A stretch of DNA of 64,000 bases from Metallyticus violacea (taxonomy: Eukaryota > Arthropoda > Insecta > Mantodea > Metallyticidae). The notes beneath the pieces were generated by a model. It was not told the DNA's origin. It worked only from the letters and a program-made list of their open reading frames with translations, and searched no databases. The stretch is from assembly GCA_030762175.1 (NCBI GenBank), contig CM060843.1, positions 29,346,501 to 29,410,500 of the forward strand, written 5' to 3'. The position numbers and the translations under genes were made by a program. This document shows, in pieces, positions 43,401 to 58,400 of the stretch (position 1 is its first letter; every line of letters starts with the position of its first letter).

Positions 43401-46400
43401 ACAGAAGTCACCTGGGCTTCCTCTGACTCAATCTCTTTCTCGATCATTTCTATATCGGACGGTTGTATCTCCTCTACGGGTGATGATATAATTTCTCTCT
43501 CTACTACTTCTAAATCTAACTGGTCTATTTGGACCTCCAATGCTAGCTGTTCCGGCGAAATTTCCTGTAACCTTGCCTCCTCATCCGTTTTCGCAAGATC
43601 TTCGGGCTCAGCGGCTAAAGGACTTGATGGTGTTGCTGTCGGTAATTCGGTAATCTCAGGCTGTTCTACTTTTTCATCTATTACTATCATATCTTGTTGG
43701 GTTACTTCCAGTTTTTCGACAGGCACTAAATCTTTAGGTTCAACAACCTCTATCTCCGCCGGCTTTTCCTCAAGCTCTTTTGGAACTTCTGCGACTGTAA
43801 CCTCAGGGGATCTTAATTTAATGATATCTGGTTGCTCCGTTTCCACATCAACCTGGCTTTCGTCAACTATTTCGGTTATCTCAGGTTGTTCCACTTCTTC
43901 CGCTTTTACTAACATTTCTTCCTCTGGTTCTTCGGGTGTTTTCGCCGGTTCTAGGGGTACCGTTTCCTTTATTTCGATCGCCATTTCATCCTTCTCCAAA
44001 GTAACAAATTCCTCTTGCTCAACCTCCTCCATTTCCGCGAGCTCTTCCTGTAATTCCCTTGCTACTTGTGTCTCTATTTCCGGAATTGGTATAGGCGTAA
44101 TGTCCGCTGCTTCAACTTCAGTAATTTCCCGTTCGTCCACTTTTTTGTCTGCTAGTACTTCTACCCTATCCACTGTTTCGGCTGATATTTTGGATTTTAG
44201 CACTTCATCAAAAGTATCTTTTGTGGGAACTACTTCCTCTGGTTCTTTGACCTTTAGCAAACCTTCTTGTACCTTCTGTTCATATTCTGCTACATCTTTT
44301 TGCACAGGCTCCTCTATCTTTTCCTCTAAGATAAGCTCCTTCTGTTCTGCAGGTAATAGTTCTGCAGTTTCTAGAATGGCTACAGGTTCCCTTGTTAAGT
44401 GCTTTATGTCAGGTGTGACACTAACAAATTCTTCGGCGATTGCTGGCTCTGTAACTGGCTCTTCCGCTAATTGTGCTTCATCTTCAATCAATTCTTCCCT
44501 TAGAGCAATAGGACTAGTTACTGGAAGAACCTCAATAACTTCTGGTTCTTTATCTTTAGACTCTATCTCAGCAATTTCCATTTTCTGTGCTTCAATATCT
44601 TCTTCGGGTGGGACAATAGGTTCTTCCTTTACTTTAACGAGAGCGACTGCGGCTGGTTCTACCTCTAAATCTGCCCGCTTATCTACAATTTCGGCTATAG
44701 CCGGTTCTTCCTCTAGCTTATCTGTAGTAGGAATTATTGGTTCTTCTTTTGTTTTTTCCTCAATTTCGACTATAGCCGGTTCTTCCTCTAGCTTATCTGT
44801 AGTAGGAATTATTGGTTCTCCTTTTGTTATTTCCTCAATTTCGGCTATAGCCGGTTCTTCCTCTAGCTTATCTGTAGTAGGAATTATTGGTTCTTCTTTT
44901 GTTATTTCTGATATTTCAGCTTCTTCAATCTCTTCAGCCATAGGGATTACTTCTTCTGTTATTTCCACTTTTTCAACCTCCTTTAGTGGAATTATTTGCT
45001 TCTCTTCAAGTATCACCTCGTCCCTTTGTTCCACAGTTATTAATTCTTCTGTTTCAGGAGTTTCCACCTCTGGGGATATTTTATCTACCTCCTTTGTGTC
45101 CACCTCCTCCTCTTCCTCCTCCTCCTCCTCCTCCTCCTCAACTGTTACTGGTTCAATAGGTGTTACCTCTTCCACCTCAACTTCAATACTTGCTGGTCCT
45201 TCCTCTTTGCTTAGTAATTGTTCTTCCAGTTCAGTAATGGTTTTGGTGGACAGTTCAGATATTACAACTTCCTTGTCGATTTGAATTTCCTTCATCAACA
45301 CCTCTTTAGACTCTGATACCTCTCCCGAAACCCCTACTTCCTGAATTGTTACATCCTTTTCTACAACCTTCTTTGGTTCACCCTCCACTACAGATATTGG
45401 CTCCCCCTCAGAAATTTCTGGTATGTATTCAATGTGCTCTACCTTTTCTATTGTTTCAGCGCTAGCAACTAAAGTACCTACCTCAACAATTTCTGTATCT
45501 TTAGCCTCAGTTTCGGCTATATCTATTCTCACCAAATCTTCATCTTTACGCAATTCTTCTTCTATAGCAATAGCCTCCACTACTTCCACAACAGAAATCA
45601 CCTCGACTTCCTCTGACTCAATCTCTTTCTCGATCATTTCTATATCGGACGGTTGTATCTCCTCTACGGGTGATGATATAATTTCTCTCTCTACTACTTC
45701 TAAATCTAACTGGTCTTTTTGGACTTCCAATGCTAGCTGTTCCGGCGAAATTTCCTGTAACCTTGCCTCCTCCTCCGTTTGCACTAGATCTTCGGGCTCA
45801 GCGGCTAAAGGACTTGATGGTGTTGCTGTCGGTAATTCGGTAATCTCAGGCTGTTCACCTTTTTCATCTCTTACTATCATATCTTGTAAGGTTACTTCCA
45901 GTTTTTCGACAGGCACTAAATCTTTAGGTTCAACAACCTCCATCTCCGCCGGGATTTCCTCAAGCTCTTTTGGAATTTCTGCGACTGTAACCTCAGGGGA
46001 TCTTAATTTAATGATATCTGGTTGCTCCGTTTCCACATCAACCTGACTTTCGTCAACTATTTCGGTTATCTCAGGTTGTTCCACTTCTTCCGCTTTTACT
46101 AACATTTCTTCCTCTGGTTCTTCGGGTGTTTTCGCCGGTTCTAGGGGTACCGTTTCCTTTATTTCGATCGCCATTTCATCCTTCTCCAAAGTAACAAATT
46201 CCTCTTGCTCAACCTCATCCATTTCCGCGAGCTCTTCCTGTAATTCCCTTGCTACTTCTGTCTCTATTTCCGGAATTGGTGTAGGCGTAATCTCCGCTGC
46301 TTCAACCTCAGTAATTTCCCGTTCGTCCACTTTTTTGTCTGCTAGTTCTTCTACCGTATCCACTGTTTCGGCTGATATTTTGGATTTTAGCACTTCATCA

Positions 46401-49400
46401 AAAGTATCTTTTGTGGGAACTACTTCCTCTGGTTCTTTGACCTTTAGCAAACCTTCTTCTACCTTCTGTTCAAATTCTGCTACATCTTTTTGCACAGGCT
46501 CCTCTATCTTTTCCTCTAAGATAAGCTCCTTCTGTTCTGCAGGTAATTTTTCTGCAGTTTCTGGAATGGCTACAGGTTCCCTTGCTAAGTGCTTTATGTC
46601 AGGTGTGACTCTAATAGATTCTTCGCCGATTTCTGGCTCTGTAACTGGCTCTTCCGCTAATTGTGCTTCATCTTCAATCAATTCTTCCCTTAGAGCAATA
46701 GGACTAGTTACTGGAAGAAGCTCAATAACTTCTGGTTCTTTATCTTTAGACTCAATCTCAGCAATTTCTATTTTCTGTGCTTCAATATCTTCTTCGGGTG
46801 GGACAATAGGTTCTTCCTTTACTTTAACGAGAGCGACTGCGGCTGGTTCTACCTCTAAATCTGCCCGCTTATCTTCAATTTCGGCTATAGCCGGTTCTTC
46901 CTCTAGCTTATCTGTAGTAGGAATTATTGGTTCTTCTTTTGTTATTTCCTCAATTTCGGCTATAGCCGGTTCTTCCTCTAGCTTATCTGAGGTAGGATAT
47001 ATTGGTTCTTCTTTTGTTATTTCTAATATTTCAGCTTCTTCAATCTCTTCAGCCATTGGGATTACTTCTTCTGTTATTTCCACTTTTTCAACCTCCTTTG
47101 GTGGAATTATTTCCTTCTCTTCAAGTATCACCTCGTCCCTTTGTTCCATAGTTATTAATACTTTTGTTTCAGGAGGTTCCACCTCTGGGGATATTTTATC
47201 TACCTCCTTTGACTCCTGCTCCTCCTCCTCCTTCTCCTCAACTGTTGCTTTTTCAGTAGGTGTTACCTCTTCCAATTCAACTTCAATACTTGCTGGTCCT
47301 TCCTCTTTGCTTTGTAATTGTTCTTCCAGTTCAGTAATGGTTTCGGTGGACAGTTCAGATATTACAACTTCCTTATCGATTTTAATTTCCTTCATCAACA
47401 CCTCTTTAGCCTCTAATACCTCTCCCAAAACCCCTACTTCCTGAATTGTTACATGCTTTTCTACAACCTTCTTTGGTTCACCCTCCACTACAGATATTGG
47501 CTCACCCTCAGAAATTTCTGGAATGTATTCAATGTGCTCTACCATTTCTTTTGTTTCAACGCTAGCAACTAAAGTACCTTCCTCAACAATTTCTGTATCT
47601 TTAACCTCAGTTTCGGCTATATCTATTCTCACCAAATCTTCATCTTTACGCAATTCTTCTTCTATAGCAATAGCCCCCACTACTTCCGCAACAGAAGTAA
47701 CCTGGGCTTCCTCTGACTCAATCTCTTTCTCGATCATTTCTATATCGGACGGTTGTATCTCATCTACGGGTGATGATATAATTTCTCTCTCTACTACTTC
47801 TAAATCTAACTGGTCTCTTTGGACCTCCAATGCTAGCTGTTCCGGCGAAATTTCCTGTAACCTTGCCTCCTCCTCCGTTTGCACTAGATGTTCGGGCTCA
47901 GCGGCTAAAGGACTTGATGGTGTTGCTGTCGGTAATTCGGTAATCTCAGGCTGTTCACCTTTTTCATCTCTTACTATCATATCTTGTTGGGTTACTTCCA
48001 GTTTTTCGACAGGCACTAAATCTTTAGGTTCAACAACCTCCATCTCCGCCGGGATTTCCTCAAGCTCTTTTGGAACTTCTGCGACTGTAACCTCAGGGGA
48101 TCTTAATTTAATGATATCTGGTTGCTCCGTTTCCACATCAACCTGGCTTTCGTCAACTATTTCGGTTATCTCAGGTTGTTCCACTTCTTCCGCTTTTACT
48201 AACATTTCTTCCTCTGGTTCTTCGGGTGTTTTCGCCGGTTCTAGGGGTACCGTTTCCTTTATTTCGATCGCCATTTCATCCTTCTCCAAAGTAACAAATT
48301 CCTCTTGTTCAACCTCCTCCATTTCCGCGAGCTCTTCCTGTAATTCCCTTGGTACTTCTGTCTCTATTTCCGGAATTGGTATAGGCGTAATCTCCGCTGC
48401 TTCAACCTCAGTAATTTCCCGTTCGTCCACTTTTTTGTCTGCTAGTACTTCTACCCTATCCACTGTTTCGGCTGATATTTCTGATTTTAGTACTTCATCA
48501 AAAGTATCTTTTGTGGGAACTACTTCCTCTGGTTCTTTGACCTTTAGCAAACCTTCTTGTACCTTCTCTTCATATTCTGCTACATCTTTTTGCACAGGCT
48601 CCTCTATCTTTTCCTCTAAGATAAGCTCCTTCTGTTCTGCAGGTAATAGTTCTGCAGTTTCTAGAATGGCTACAGGTTCCCTTGTTAAGTGCTTTATGTC
48701 AGGTGTGACACTAACAAATTCTTCGGCGATTGCTGGCTCTGTAACTGGCTCTTCCGCTAATTGTGCTTCATCTTCAATCAATTCTTCTCTTAGAGCAATA
48801 GGACTAGTTACTGGAAGATCCTCAATAACTTCTGGTTCTTTATCTTTAGACTCTATCTCAGCAATTTCCATTTTCTGTGCTTCAATATCTTCTTCGGGTG
48901 GGACAATAGGTTCTTCCTTTACTTTAACGAGAGCGACTGCGGCTGGTTCTACCTCTAAATCTGCCCGCTTATCTTCAATTTCGGCTATAGCCGGTTCTTC
49001 CTCTAGCTTATCTGTAGTAGGAATTATTGGTTCTTCTTTTGTTTTTTCCTCAATTTCGACTATAGCCGGTTCTTCCTCTAGCTTATCTGTAGTAGGAATT
49101 ATTGGTTCTCCTTTTGTTATTTCCTCAAGTTCGGCTATAGCCGGTTCTTCCTCTAGTTTATCTGTAGTAGGAATTATTGGTTCTTCTTTTGTTATTTCTG
49201 ATATTTCAGCTTCTTCAATCTCTTCAGCCATAGGGATTACTTCTTCTGTTATTTCCACTTTTTCAACCTCCTTTGGTGGAATTATTTGCTTCTCTTCAAG
49301 TATCACCTCGTCCCTTTGTTCCACAGTTATTAATTCTTCTGTTTCAGGAGTTTCCACCTCTGGGGATATTTTATCTACCTCCTTTGTGTCTACCTCCTCT

Positions 49401-52400
49401 TGTTCCTCCTCCTCCTCCTCCTCCTCCTCCTCCTCAACTGTTACTGGTTCAATCGGTGTTACCTCTTCCAATTCAACTTCAATACTTGCTGGACCTTCCT
49501 CTTTGCTTTGTAATTGTTCTTCCAGTTCAGTAATGGTTTCGGTGGACAGTTCAGATATTACAACTTCCTTGTCGATTTTAATTTCCTTCATCAACACCTC
49601 TTTAGACTCTGATACCTCTCCCAAAACCCCTACTTCCTGAATTGTTACATCCTTTTCTACAACCTTCTTTGGTTCACCCTCCACTACAGATATTGGCTCC
49701 CCCTCAGAAATTTCTGGAATGTATTCAATGTGCTCTACCATTTCTTTTGTTTCAACGCTAGCAACTAAAGTACCTACCTCAACAATTTCTGTATCTTTAA
49801 CCTTTTCGGCTATATCTATTCTCACCAAATCTTCATCTTTACGCAATTCTTCTTCTATAGCAATAGCCTCCACTACTTCCACAACAGAAATCACCTCGAC
49901 TTCCTCTGACTCAATCTCTTTCTCGATCATTTCTATATCGGACGGTTGTATCTCCTCTACGGGTGATGATATAATTTCTCTCTCTACTACTTCTAAATCT
50001 AACTGGTCTTTTTGGACTTCCAATGCTAGCTGTTCCGGCGAAATTTCCTGTAACCTTGCCTCCTCCTCCGTTTGCACTAGATCTTCGGGCTCAGCGGCTA
50101 AAGGACTTGATGGTGTTTCTGTCGGTAATTCGGTAATCTCAGGCTGTTCATCTTTTTCATCTCTTACTATCATATCTTGTTGGGTTACTTCCAGTTTTTC
50201 GACAGGCACTAAATCTTTAGGTTCAACAACCTCCATCTCCGCCGGGATTTCCTCAAGCTCTTTTGGAACTTCTGCGACTGTAACCTCAGGGGATCTTAAT
50301 TTAATGATATCTGGTTGCTCCGTTTCCACATCAACCTGACTTTCGTCAACTATTTCGGTTATCTCAGGTTGTTCCACTTCTTCCGCTTTTACTAACGTTT
50401 CTTCCTCTGGTTCTTCGGGTGTTTTCGCCGGTTCTAGGGGTACCGTTTCCTTTATTTCGATCGCCATTTCATCCTTCTCCAAAGTAACAAATTCCTCTTG
50501 CTCAACCTCCTCCATTTCCGCGAGCTCTTCCTGTAATTCCCTTGCTACTTCTGTCTCTATTTCCGGAATTGGTATAGGCGTAATCTCCGCTGCTTCAACC
50601 TCAGTAATTTCCCGTTCGTCCACTTTTTTGTCTGCTAGTTCTTCTACCCTATCCACTGTTTCGGCTGATATTTTGGATTTTAGCACTTCATCAAACGTAT
50701 CTTTTGTGGGAACTACTTCCTCTGGTTCTTTGACCTTTAGCAAACCTTCTTCTACCTTCTGTTCAAATTCTGCTACATGTTTTTGCACAGGCTCCTCTAT
50801 CTTTTCCTCTAAGATAAGCTCCTTCTGTTCTGCAGGTAATTTTTCTGCAGTTTCTGGAACGGCTACAGGTTCCCTTGCTAAGTGCTTTAAATCAGGTGTG
50901 ACACTAATATATTCTTCGCCGATTTCTGGCTCTGTAACTGGCTCTTCCGCTAATTGTGCTTCATCTTCAATCAATTCTTCCCTTAGAGCAATAGGACTAG
51001 TTACTGGAAGAAGCTCAATAACTTCTGGTTCTTTATCTTTAGACTCTATCTCAGCTATTTCTATTTTCTGTGCTTCAATATGTTCTTCGGGTGGGAAAAT
51101 AGGTTCTTCCTTTACTTTATCGAGAGCGATTGCGGCTGGTTGTACCTCTAAATCTGCCCGCTTATCTTCAATTTCGGCTATAGCCGGTTCTTCCTCTAGC
51201 TTATCTGTAGTAGGAATTATTGGTTCTTCTTTTGTTATTTCCTCAATTTCGGCTATAGCCGGTTCTTCCTCTAGCTTATCTGTAGTAGGAATTATTGGTT
51301 CTTCTTTTGTTATTTCCTCAATTTCGGCTATAGCCGGTTCTTCCTCTAGCTTATCTGAGGTAGGAATTATTGGTTCTTCTTTTGTTATTTCTAATATTTC
51401 AGCTTCTTCAATCTCTTCAGCCATTGGGATTACTTCTTCTGTTATTTCCACTTTTTCAACCTCCTTTGGTGGAATTATTTCCTTCCATTCAAGTATCACC
51501 TCGTCCCTTTGTTCCATAGTTATTAATACTTCTGTTTCAGGAGGTTCCACCTCTGGGGATATTTTATCTACCTCCTTTGACTCCTGCTCCTCCTCCTTCT
51601 CCTCAACTGTTGCTTTTTCAATAGGTGTTACCTCTTCCACCTCAACTTCAATACTTGCTGGTCCTTCCTCTTTGCTTTGTAATTGTTCTTCCAGTTCAGT
51701 AATGGTTTCGGTGGACAGTTCAGATATTACAACTTCCTTATCGATTTTAATTTCCTTCATCAACACCTCTTTAGCCTCTAATACCTCTCCCAAAACCCCT
51801 ACTTCCTGAATTGTTACATGCTTTTCTACAACCTTCTTTGGTTCACCCTCCACTACAGATATTGGCTCACCCTCAGAAATTTCTGGAATGTATTCAATGT
51901 GCTCTACCATTTCTTTTGTTTCAACGCTAGCAACTAAAGTACCTTCCTCAACAATTTCTGTATCTTTAACCTCAGTTTCGGCTATATCTATTCTCACCAA
52001 ATCTTCATCTTTACGCAATTCTTCTTCTATAGCAATAGCCCCCACTACTTCCGCAACAGAAGTAACCTGGGCTTCCTCTGACTCAATCTCTTTCTCGATC
52101 ATTTCTATATCGGACGGTTGTATCTCATCTACGGGTGATGATATAATTTCTCTCTCTACTACTTCTAAATCTAACTGGTCTCTTTGGACCTCCAATGCTA
52201 GCTGTTCCGGCGAAATTTCCTGTAACCTTGCCTCCTCCTCCGTTTGCACTAGATGTTCGGGCTCAGCGGCTAAAGGACTTGATGGTGTTGCTGTCGGTAA
52301 TTCGGTAATCTCAGGCTGTTCACCTTTTTCATCTCTTACTATCATATCTTGTTGGGTTACTTCCAGTTTTTCGACAGGCACTAAATCTTTAGGTTCAACA

Positions 52401-55400
52401 ACCTCCATCTCCGCCGGGATTTCCTCAAGCTCTTTTGGAACTTCTGCGACTGTAACCTCAGGGGATCTTAATTTAATGATATCTGGTTGCTCCGTTTCCA
52501 CATCAACCTGGCTTTCGTCAACTATTTCGGTTATCTCAGGTTGTTCCACTTCTTCCGCTTTTACTAACATTTCTTCCTCTGGTTCTTCGGGTGTTTTCGC
52601 CGGTTCTAGGGGTACCGTTTCCTTTATTTCGATCGCCATTTCATCCTTCTCCAAAGTAACAAATTCCTCTTGTTCAACCTCCTCCATTTCCGCGAGCTCT
52701 TCCTGTAATTCCCTTGGTACTTCTGTCTCTATTTCCGGAATTGGTATAGGCGTAATCTCCGCTGCTTCAACCTCAGTAATTTCCCGTTCGTCCACTTTTT
52801 TGTCTGCTAGTACTTCTACCCTATCCACTGTTTCGGCTGATATTTCTGATTTTAGCACTTCATCAAAAGTATCTTTTGTGGGAACTACTTCCTCTGGTTC
52901 TTTGACCTTTAGCAAACCTTCTTGTACCTTCTCTTCATATTCTGCTACATCTTTTTGCACAGGCTCCTCTATCTTTTCCTCTAAGATAAGCTCCTTCTGT
53001 TCTGCAGGTAATAGTTCTGCAGTTTCTAGAATGGCTACAGGTTCCCTTGTTAAGTGCTTTATGTCAGGTGTGACACTAACAAATTCTTCGGCGATTGCTG
53101 GCTCTGTAACTGGCTCTTCCGCTAATTGTGCTTCATCTTCAATCAATTCTTCTCTTAGAGCAATAGGACTAGTTACTGGAAGATCCTCAATAACTTCTGG
53201 TTCTTTATCTTTAGACTCTATCTCAGCAATTTCCATTTTCTGTGCTTCAATATCTTCTTCGGGTGGGACAATAGGTTCTTCCTTTACTTTAACGAGAGCG
53301 ACTGCGGCTGGTTCTACCTCTAAATCTGCCCGCTTATCTTCAATTTCGGCTATAGCCGGTTCTTCCTCTAGCTTATCTGTAGTAGGAATTATTGGTTCTT
53401 CTTTTGTTTTTTCCTCAATTTCGACTATAGCCGGTTCTTCCTCTAGCTTATCTGTAGTAGGAATTATTGGTTCTCCTTTTGTTATTTCCTCAAGTTCGGC
53501 TATAGCCGGTTCTTCCTCTAGTTTATCTGTAGTAGGAATTATTGGTTCTTCTTTTGTTATTTCTGATATTTCAGCTTCTTCAATCTCTTCAGCCATAGGG
53601 ATTACTTCTTCTGTTATTTCCACTTTTTCAACCTCCTTTGGTGGAATTATTTGCTTCTCTTCAAGTATCACCTCGTCCCTTTGTTCCACAGTTATTAATT
53701 CTTCTGTTTCAGGAGTTTCCACCTCTGGGGATATTTTATCTACCTCCTTTGTGTCTACCTCCTCTTGTTCCTCCTCCTCCTCCTCCTCCTCCTCCTCAAC
53801 TGTTACTGGTTCAATCGGTGTTACCTCTTCCAATTCAACTTCAATACTTGCTGGACCTTCCTCTTTGCTTTGTAATTGTTCTTCCAGTTCAGTAATGGTT
53901 TCGGTGGACAGTTCAGATATTACAACTTCCTTGTCGATTTTAATTTCCTTCATCAACACCTCTTTAGACTCTGATACCTCTCCCAAAACCCCTACTTCCT
54001 GAATTGTTACATCCTTTTCTACAACCTTCTTTGGTTCACCCTCCACTACAGATATTGGCTCCCCCTCAGAAATTTCTGGAATGTATTCAATGTGCTCTAC
54101 CATTTCTTTTGTTTCAACGCTAGCAACTAAAGTACCTACCTCAACAATTTCTGTATCTTTAACCTTTTCGGCTATATCTATTCTCACCAAATCTTCATCT
54201 TTACGCAATTCTTCTTCTATAGCAATAGCCTCCACTACTTCCACAACAGAAATCACCTCGACTTCCTCTGACTCAATCTCTTTCTCGATCATTTCTATAT
54301 CGGACGGTTGTATCTCCTCTACGGGTGATGATATAATTTCTCTCTCTACTACTTCTAAATCTAACTGGTCTTTTTGGACTTCCAATGCTAGCTGTTCCGG
54401 CGAAATTTCCTGTAACCTTGCCTCCTCCTCCGTTTGCACTAGATCTTCGGGTTCAGCGGCTAAAGGACTTGATGGTGTTTCTGTCGGTAATTCGGTAATC
54501 TCAGGCTGTTCATCTTTTTCATCTCTTACTATCATATCTTGTTGGGTTACTTCCAGTTTTTCGACAGGCACTAAATCTTTAGGTTCAACAACCTCCATCT
54601 CCGCCGGGATTTCCTCAAGCTCTTTTGGAACTTCTGCGACTGTAACCTCAGGGGATCTTAATTTAATGATATCTGGTTGCTCCGTTTCCACATCAACCTG
54701 ACTTTCGTCAACTATTTCGGTTATCTCAGGTTGTTCCACTTCTTCCGCTTTTACTAACGTTTCTTCCTCTGGTTCTTCGGGTGTTTTCGCCGGTTCTAGG
54801 GGTACCGTTTCCTTTATTTCGATCGCCATTTCATCCTTCTCCAAAGTAACAAATTCCTCTTGCTCAACCTCCTCCATTTCCGCGAGCTCTTCCTGTAATT
54901 CCCTTGCTACTTCTGTCTCTATTTCCGGAATTGGTATAGGCGTAATCTCCGCTGCTTCAACCTCAGTAATTTCCCGTTCGTCCACTTTTTTGTCTGCTAG
55001 TTCTTCTACCCTATCCACTGTTTCGGCTGATATTTTGGATTTTAGCACTTCATCAAACGTATCTTTTGTGGGAACTACTTCCTCTGGTTCTTTGACCTTT
55101 AGCAAACCTTCTTCTACCTTCTGTTCAAATTCTGCTACATGTTTTTGCACAGGCTCCTCTATCTTTTCCTCTAAGATAAGCTCCTTCTGTTCTGCAGGTA
55201 ATTTTTCTGCAGTTTCTGGAACGGCTACAGGTTCCCTTGCTAAGTGCTTTAAATCAGGTGTGACACTAATATATTCTTCGCCGATTTCTGGCTCTGTAAC
55301 TGGCTCTTCCGCTAATTGTGCTTCATCTTCAATCAATTCTTCCCTTAGAGCAATAGGACTAGTTACTGGAAGAAGCTCAATAACTTCTGGTTCTTTATCT

Positions 55401-58400
55401 TTAGACTCTATCTCAGCTATTTCTATTTTCTGTGCTTCAATATGTTCTTCGGGTGGGAAAATAGGTTCTTCCTTTACTTTATCGAGAGCGATTGCGGCTG
55501 GTTGTACCTCTAAATCTGCCCGCTTATCTTCAATTTCGGCTATAGCCGGTTCTTCCTCTAGCTTATCTGTAGTAGGAATTATTGGTTCTTCTTTTGTTAT
55601 TTCCTCAATTTCGGCTATAGCCGGTTCTTCCTCTAGCTTATCTGTAGTAGGAATTATTGGTTCTTCTTTTGTTATTTCCTCAATTTCGGCTATAGCCGGT
55701 TCTTCCTCTAGCTTATCTGAGGTAGGAATTATTGGTTCTTCTTTTGTTATTTCTAATATTTCAGCTTCTTCAATCTCTTCAGCCATTGGGATTACTTCTT
55801 CTGTTATTTCCACTTTTTCAACCTCCTTTGGTGGAATTATTTCCTTCCATTCAAGTATCACCTCGTCCCTTTGTTCCATAGTTATTAATACTTCTGTTTC
55901 AGGAGGTTCCACCTCTGGGGATATTTTATCTACCTCCTTTGACTCCTGCTCCTCCTCCTTCTCCTCAACTGTTGCTTTTTCAATAGGTGTTACCTCTTCC
56001 ACCTCAACTTCAATACTTGCTGGTCCTTCCTCTTTGCTTTGTAATTGTTCTTCCAGTTCAGTAATGGTTTCGGTGTACAGTTCAGATATTACAGCTTCCT
56101 TATCGATTTTAAATTCCTTCATCAACACCTCTTTAGCCTCTAATACCTCTCCCAAAACCCCTACATCCTGAATTGTTACATGCTTTTTTACAACCTTCTT
56201 TGGTTCACCCTCCACTACAGATATTGGCTCCCCCTCAGAAATTTCTGGAATGTATTCAATGTGCTCTACCATTTCTTTTGTTTCAGCGCTAGCAACTAAA
56301 GTACCTACCTCAACAATTTCTGTATCTTTAACCTCAGTTTCGGCTATATCTATTCTCACCAAATCTTCATCTTTAGGCAATTCTTCTTCTATAGCAATAG
56401 CCTCCACTACTTCCGCAACAGAAGTCACCTGGGCTTCCTCTGACTCAATCTCTTTCTCGATCATTTCTATATCGGACAGTTGTATCTCCTCTACGGGTGA
56501 TGATATAATTTCTCTCTCTACTACTTCTAAATCTAACTGGTCTATTTGGACCTCCAATGCTAGCTGTTCCGGCGAAATTTCGTGTAACCTTGCCTCCTCA
56601 TCCGTTTTCGCAAGATCTTCGGGCTCAGGGGCTAAAGGACTTGATGGTGTTGCTGTCGGTAATTCGGTAATCTCAGGCTGTTCTACTTTTTCATCTATTA
56701 CTATCATATCTTGTTGGGTTACTTCCAGTTTATCGACAGGCACTAAATCTTTAGGTTCAACAACCTCTATCTCCGCCGGCTTTTCCTCAAGCTCTTTTGG
56801 AACTTCTGCGACTGTAACCTCAGGGGATCTTAATTTAATGATATCTGGTTGCTCCGTTTCCACATCAACCTGGCTTTCGTCAACTATTTCGGTTATCTCA
56901 GGTTGTTCCACTTCTTCCGCTTTTACTAATATTTCTTCCTCTGGTTCTTCGGGTGTTTTCGCCGGTTCTAGGGGTACCGTTTCCTTTATTTCGATCGCCA
57001 TTTCATCCTTCTCCAAAGTAACAAATTCCTCTTGCTCAACCTCCTCCATTTCCGCGAGCTCTTCCTGTAATTCCCTTGCTACTTCTGTCTCTATTTCCGG
57101 AATTGGTATAGGCGTAATGTCCGCTGCTTCAACTTCAGTAATTTCCCGTTCGTCCACTTTTTTGTCTGCTAGTACTTCTACCCTATCCACTGTTTCGGCT
57201 GATATTTTGGATTTTAGCACTTCATCAAAAGTATCTTTTGTGGGAACTACTTCCTCTGGTTCTTTGACCTTTAGCAAACCTTCTTGTACCTTCTGTTCAT
57301 ATTCTGCTACATCTTTTTGCACAGGCTCCTCTATCTTTTCCTCTAAGATAAGCTCCTTCTGTTCTGCAGGTAATAGTTCTGCAGTTTCTAGAATGGCTAC
57401 AGGTTCCCTTGTTAAGTGCTTTATGTCAGGTGTGACACTAACAAATTCTTCGGCGATTGCTGGCTCTGTAACTGGCTCTTCCGCTAATTGTGCTTCATCT
57501 TCAATCAATTCTTCCCTTAGAGCAATAGGACTAGTTACTGGAAGAACCTCAATAACTTCTGGTTCTTTATCTTTAGACTCTATCTCAGCAATTTCCATTT
57601 TCTGTGCTTCAATATCTTCTTCGGGTGGGACAAAAGGTTCTTCCTTTACTTTAACGAGAGCGACTGCGGCTGGTTCTACCTCTAAATCTGCCCGCTTATC
57701 TACAATTTCGGCTATAGCCGGTTCTTCCTCTAGCTTATCTGTAGTAGGAATTATTGGTTCTTCTTTTGTTTTTTCCTCAATTTCGACTATAGCCGGTTCT
57801 TCCTCTAGCTTATCTGTAGTAGGAATTATTGGTTCTCCTTTTGTTATTTCCTCAATTTCGGCTATAGCCGGTTCTTCCTCTAGCTTATCTGTAGTAGGAA
57901 TTATTGGTTCTTCTTTTGTTATTTCTGATATTTCAGCTTCTTCAATCTCTTCAGCCATAGGGATTACTTCTTCTGTTATTTCCACTTTTTCAACCTCCTT
58001 TGGTGGAATTATTTGCTTCTCTTCAAGTATCACCTCGTCCCTTTGTTCCACAGTTATTAATTCTTCTGTTTCAGGAGTTTCCACCTCTGGGGATATTTTA
58101 TCTACCTCCTTTGTGTCCACCTCCTCCTCTTCCTCCTCCTCCTCCTCCTCCTCCTCCTCCTCAACTGTTACTGGTTCAATAGGTGTTACCTCTTCCACCT
58201 CAACTTCAATACTTGCTGGTCCTTCCTCTTTGCTTAGTAATTGTTCTTCCAGTTCAGTAATGGTTTTGGTGGACAGTTCAGATATTACAACTTCCTTGTC
58301 GATTTGAATTTCCTTCATCAACACCTCTTTAGACTCTGATACCTCTCCCGAAACCCCTACTTCCTGAATTGTTACATCCTTTTCTACAACCTTCTTTGGT

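Larger units (their letters stand above)
47280..56072 (-). repeat. Very recent tandem duplication of an A-B dimer (~4.36 kb)
   Basis: Bases 47,280-51,644 repeat as 51,645-56,072 (offset 4,365 then 4,362 bp; the first copy's similarity continues into the second, as a tandem duplication must). By eye I found two substitutions (48,491/52,856 and 50,090/54,452) and one missing GAG codon. Many private variants are shared, including the unusual Trp. Confidence 0.88.

Noticed and set aside
23315..53895. Plus-strand frames in a second register with poly-Pro or Leu-rich runs (e.g. 49,273-49,533)
   Set aside because: They come from (CTC)n/(CCT)n tracts read in another frame on the antisense strand; low-complexity shadows.
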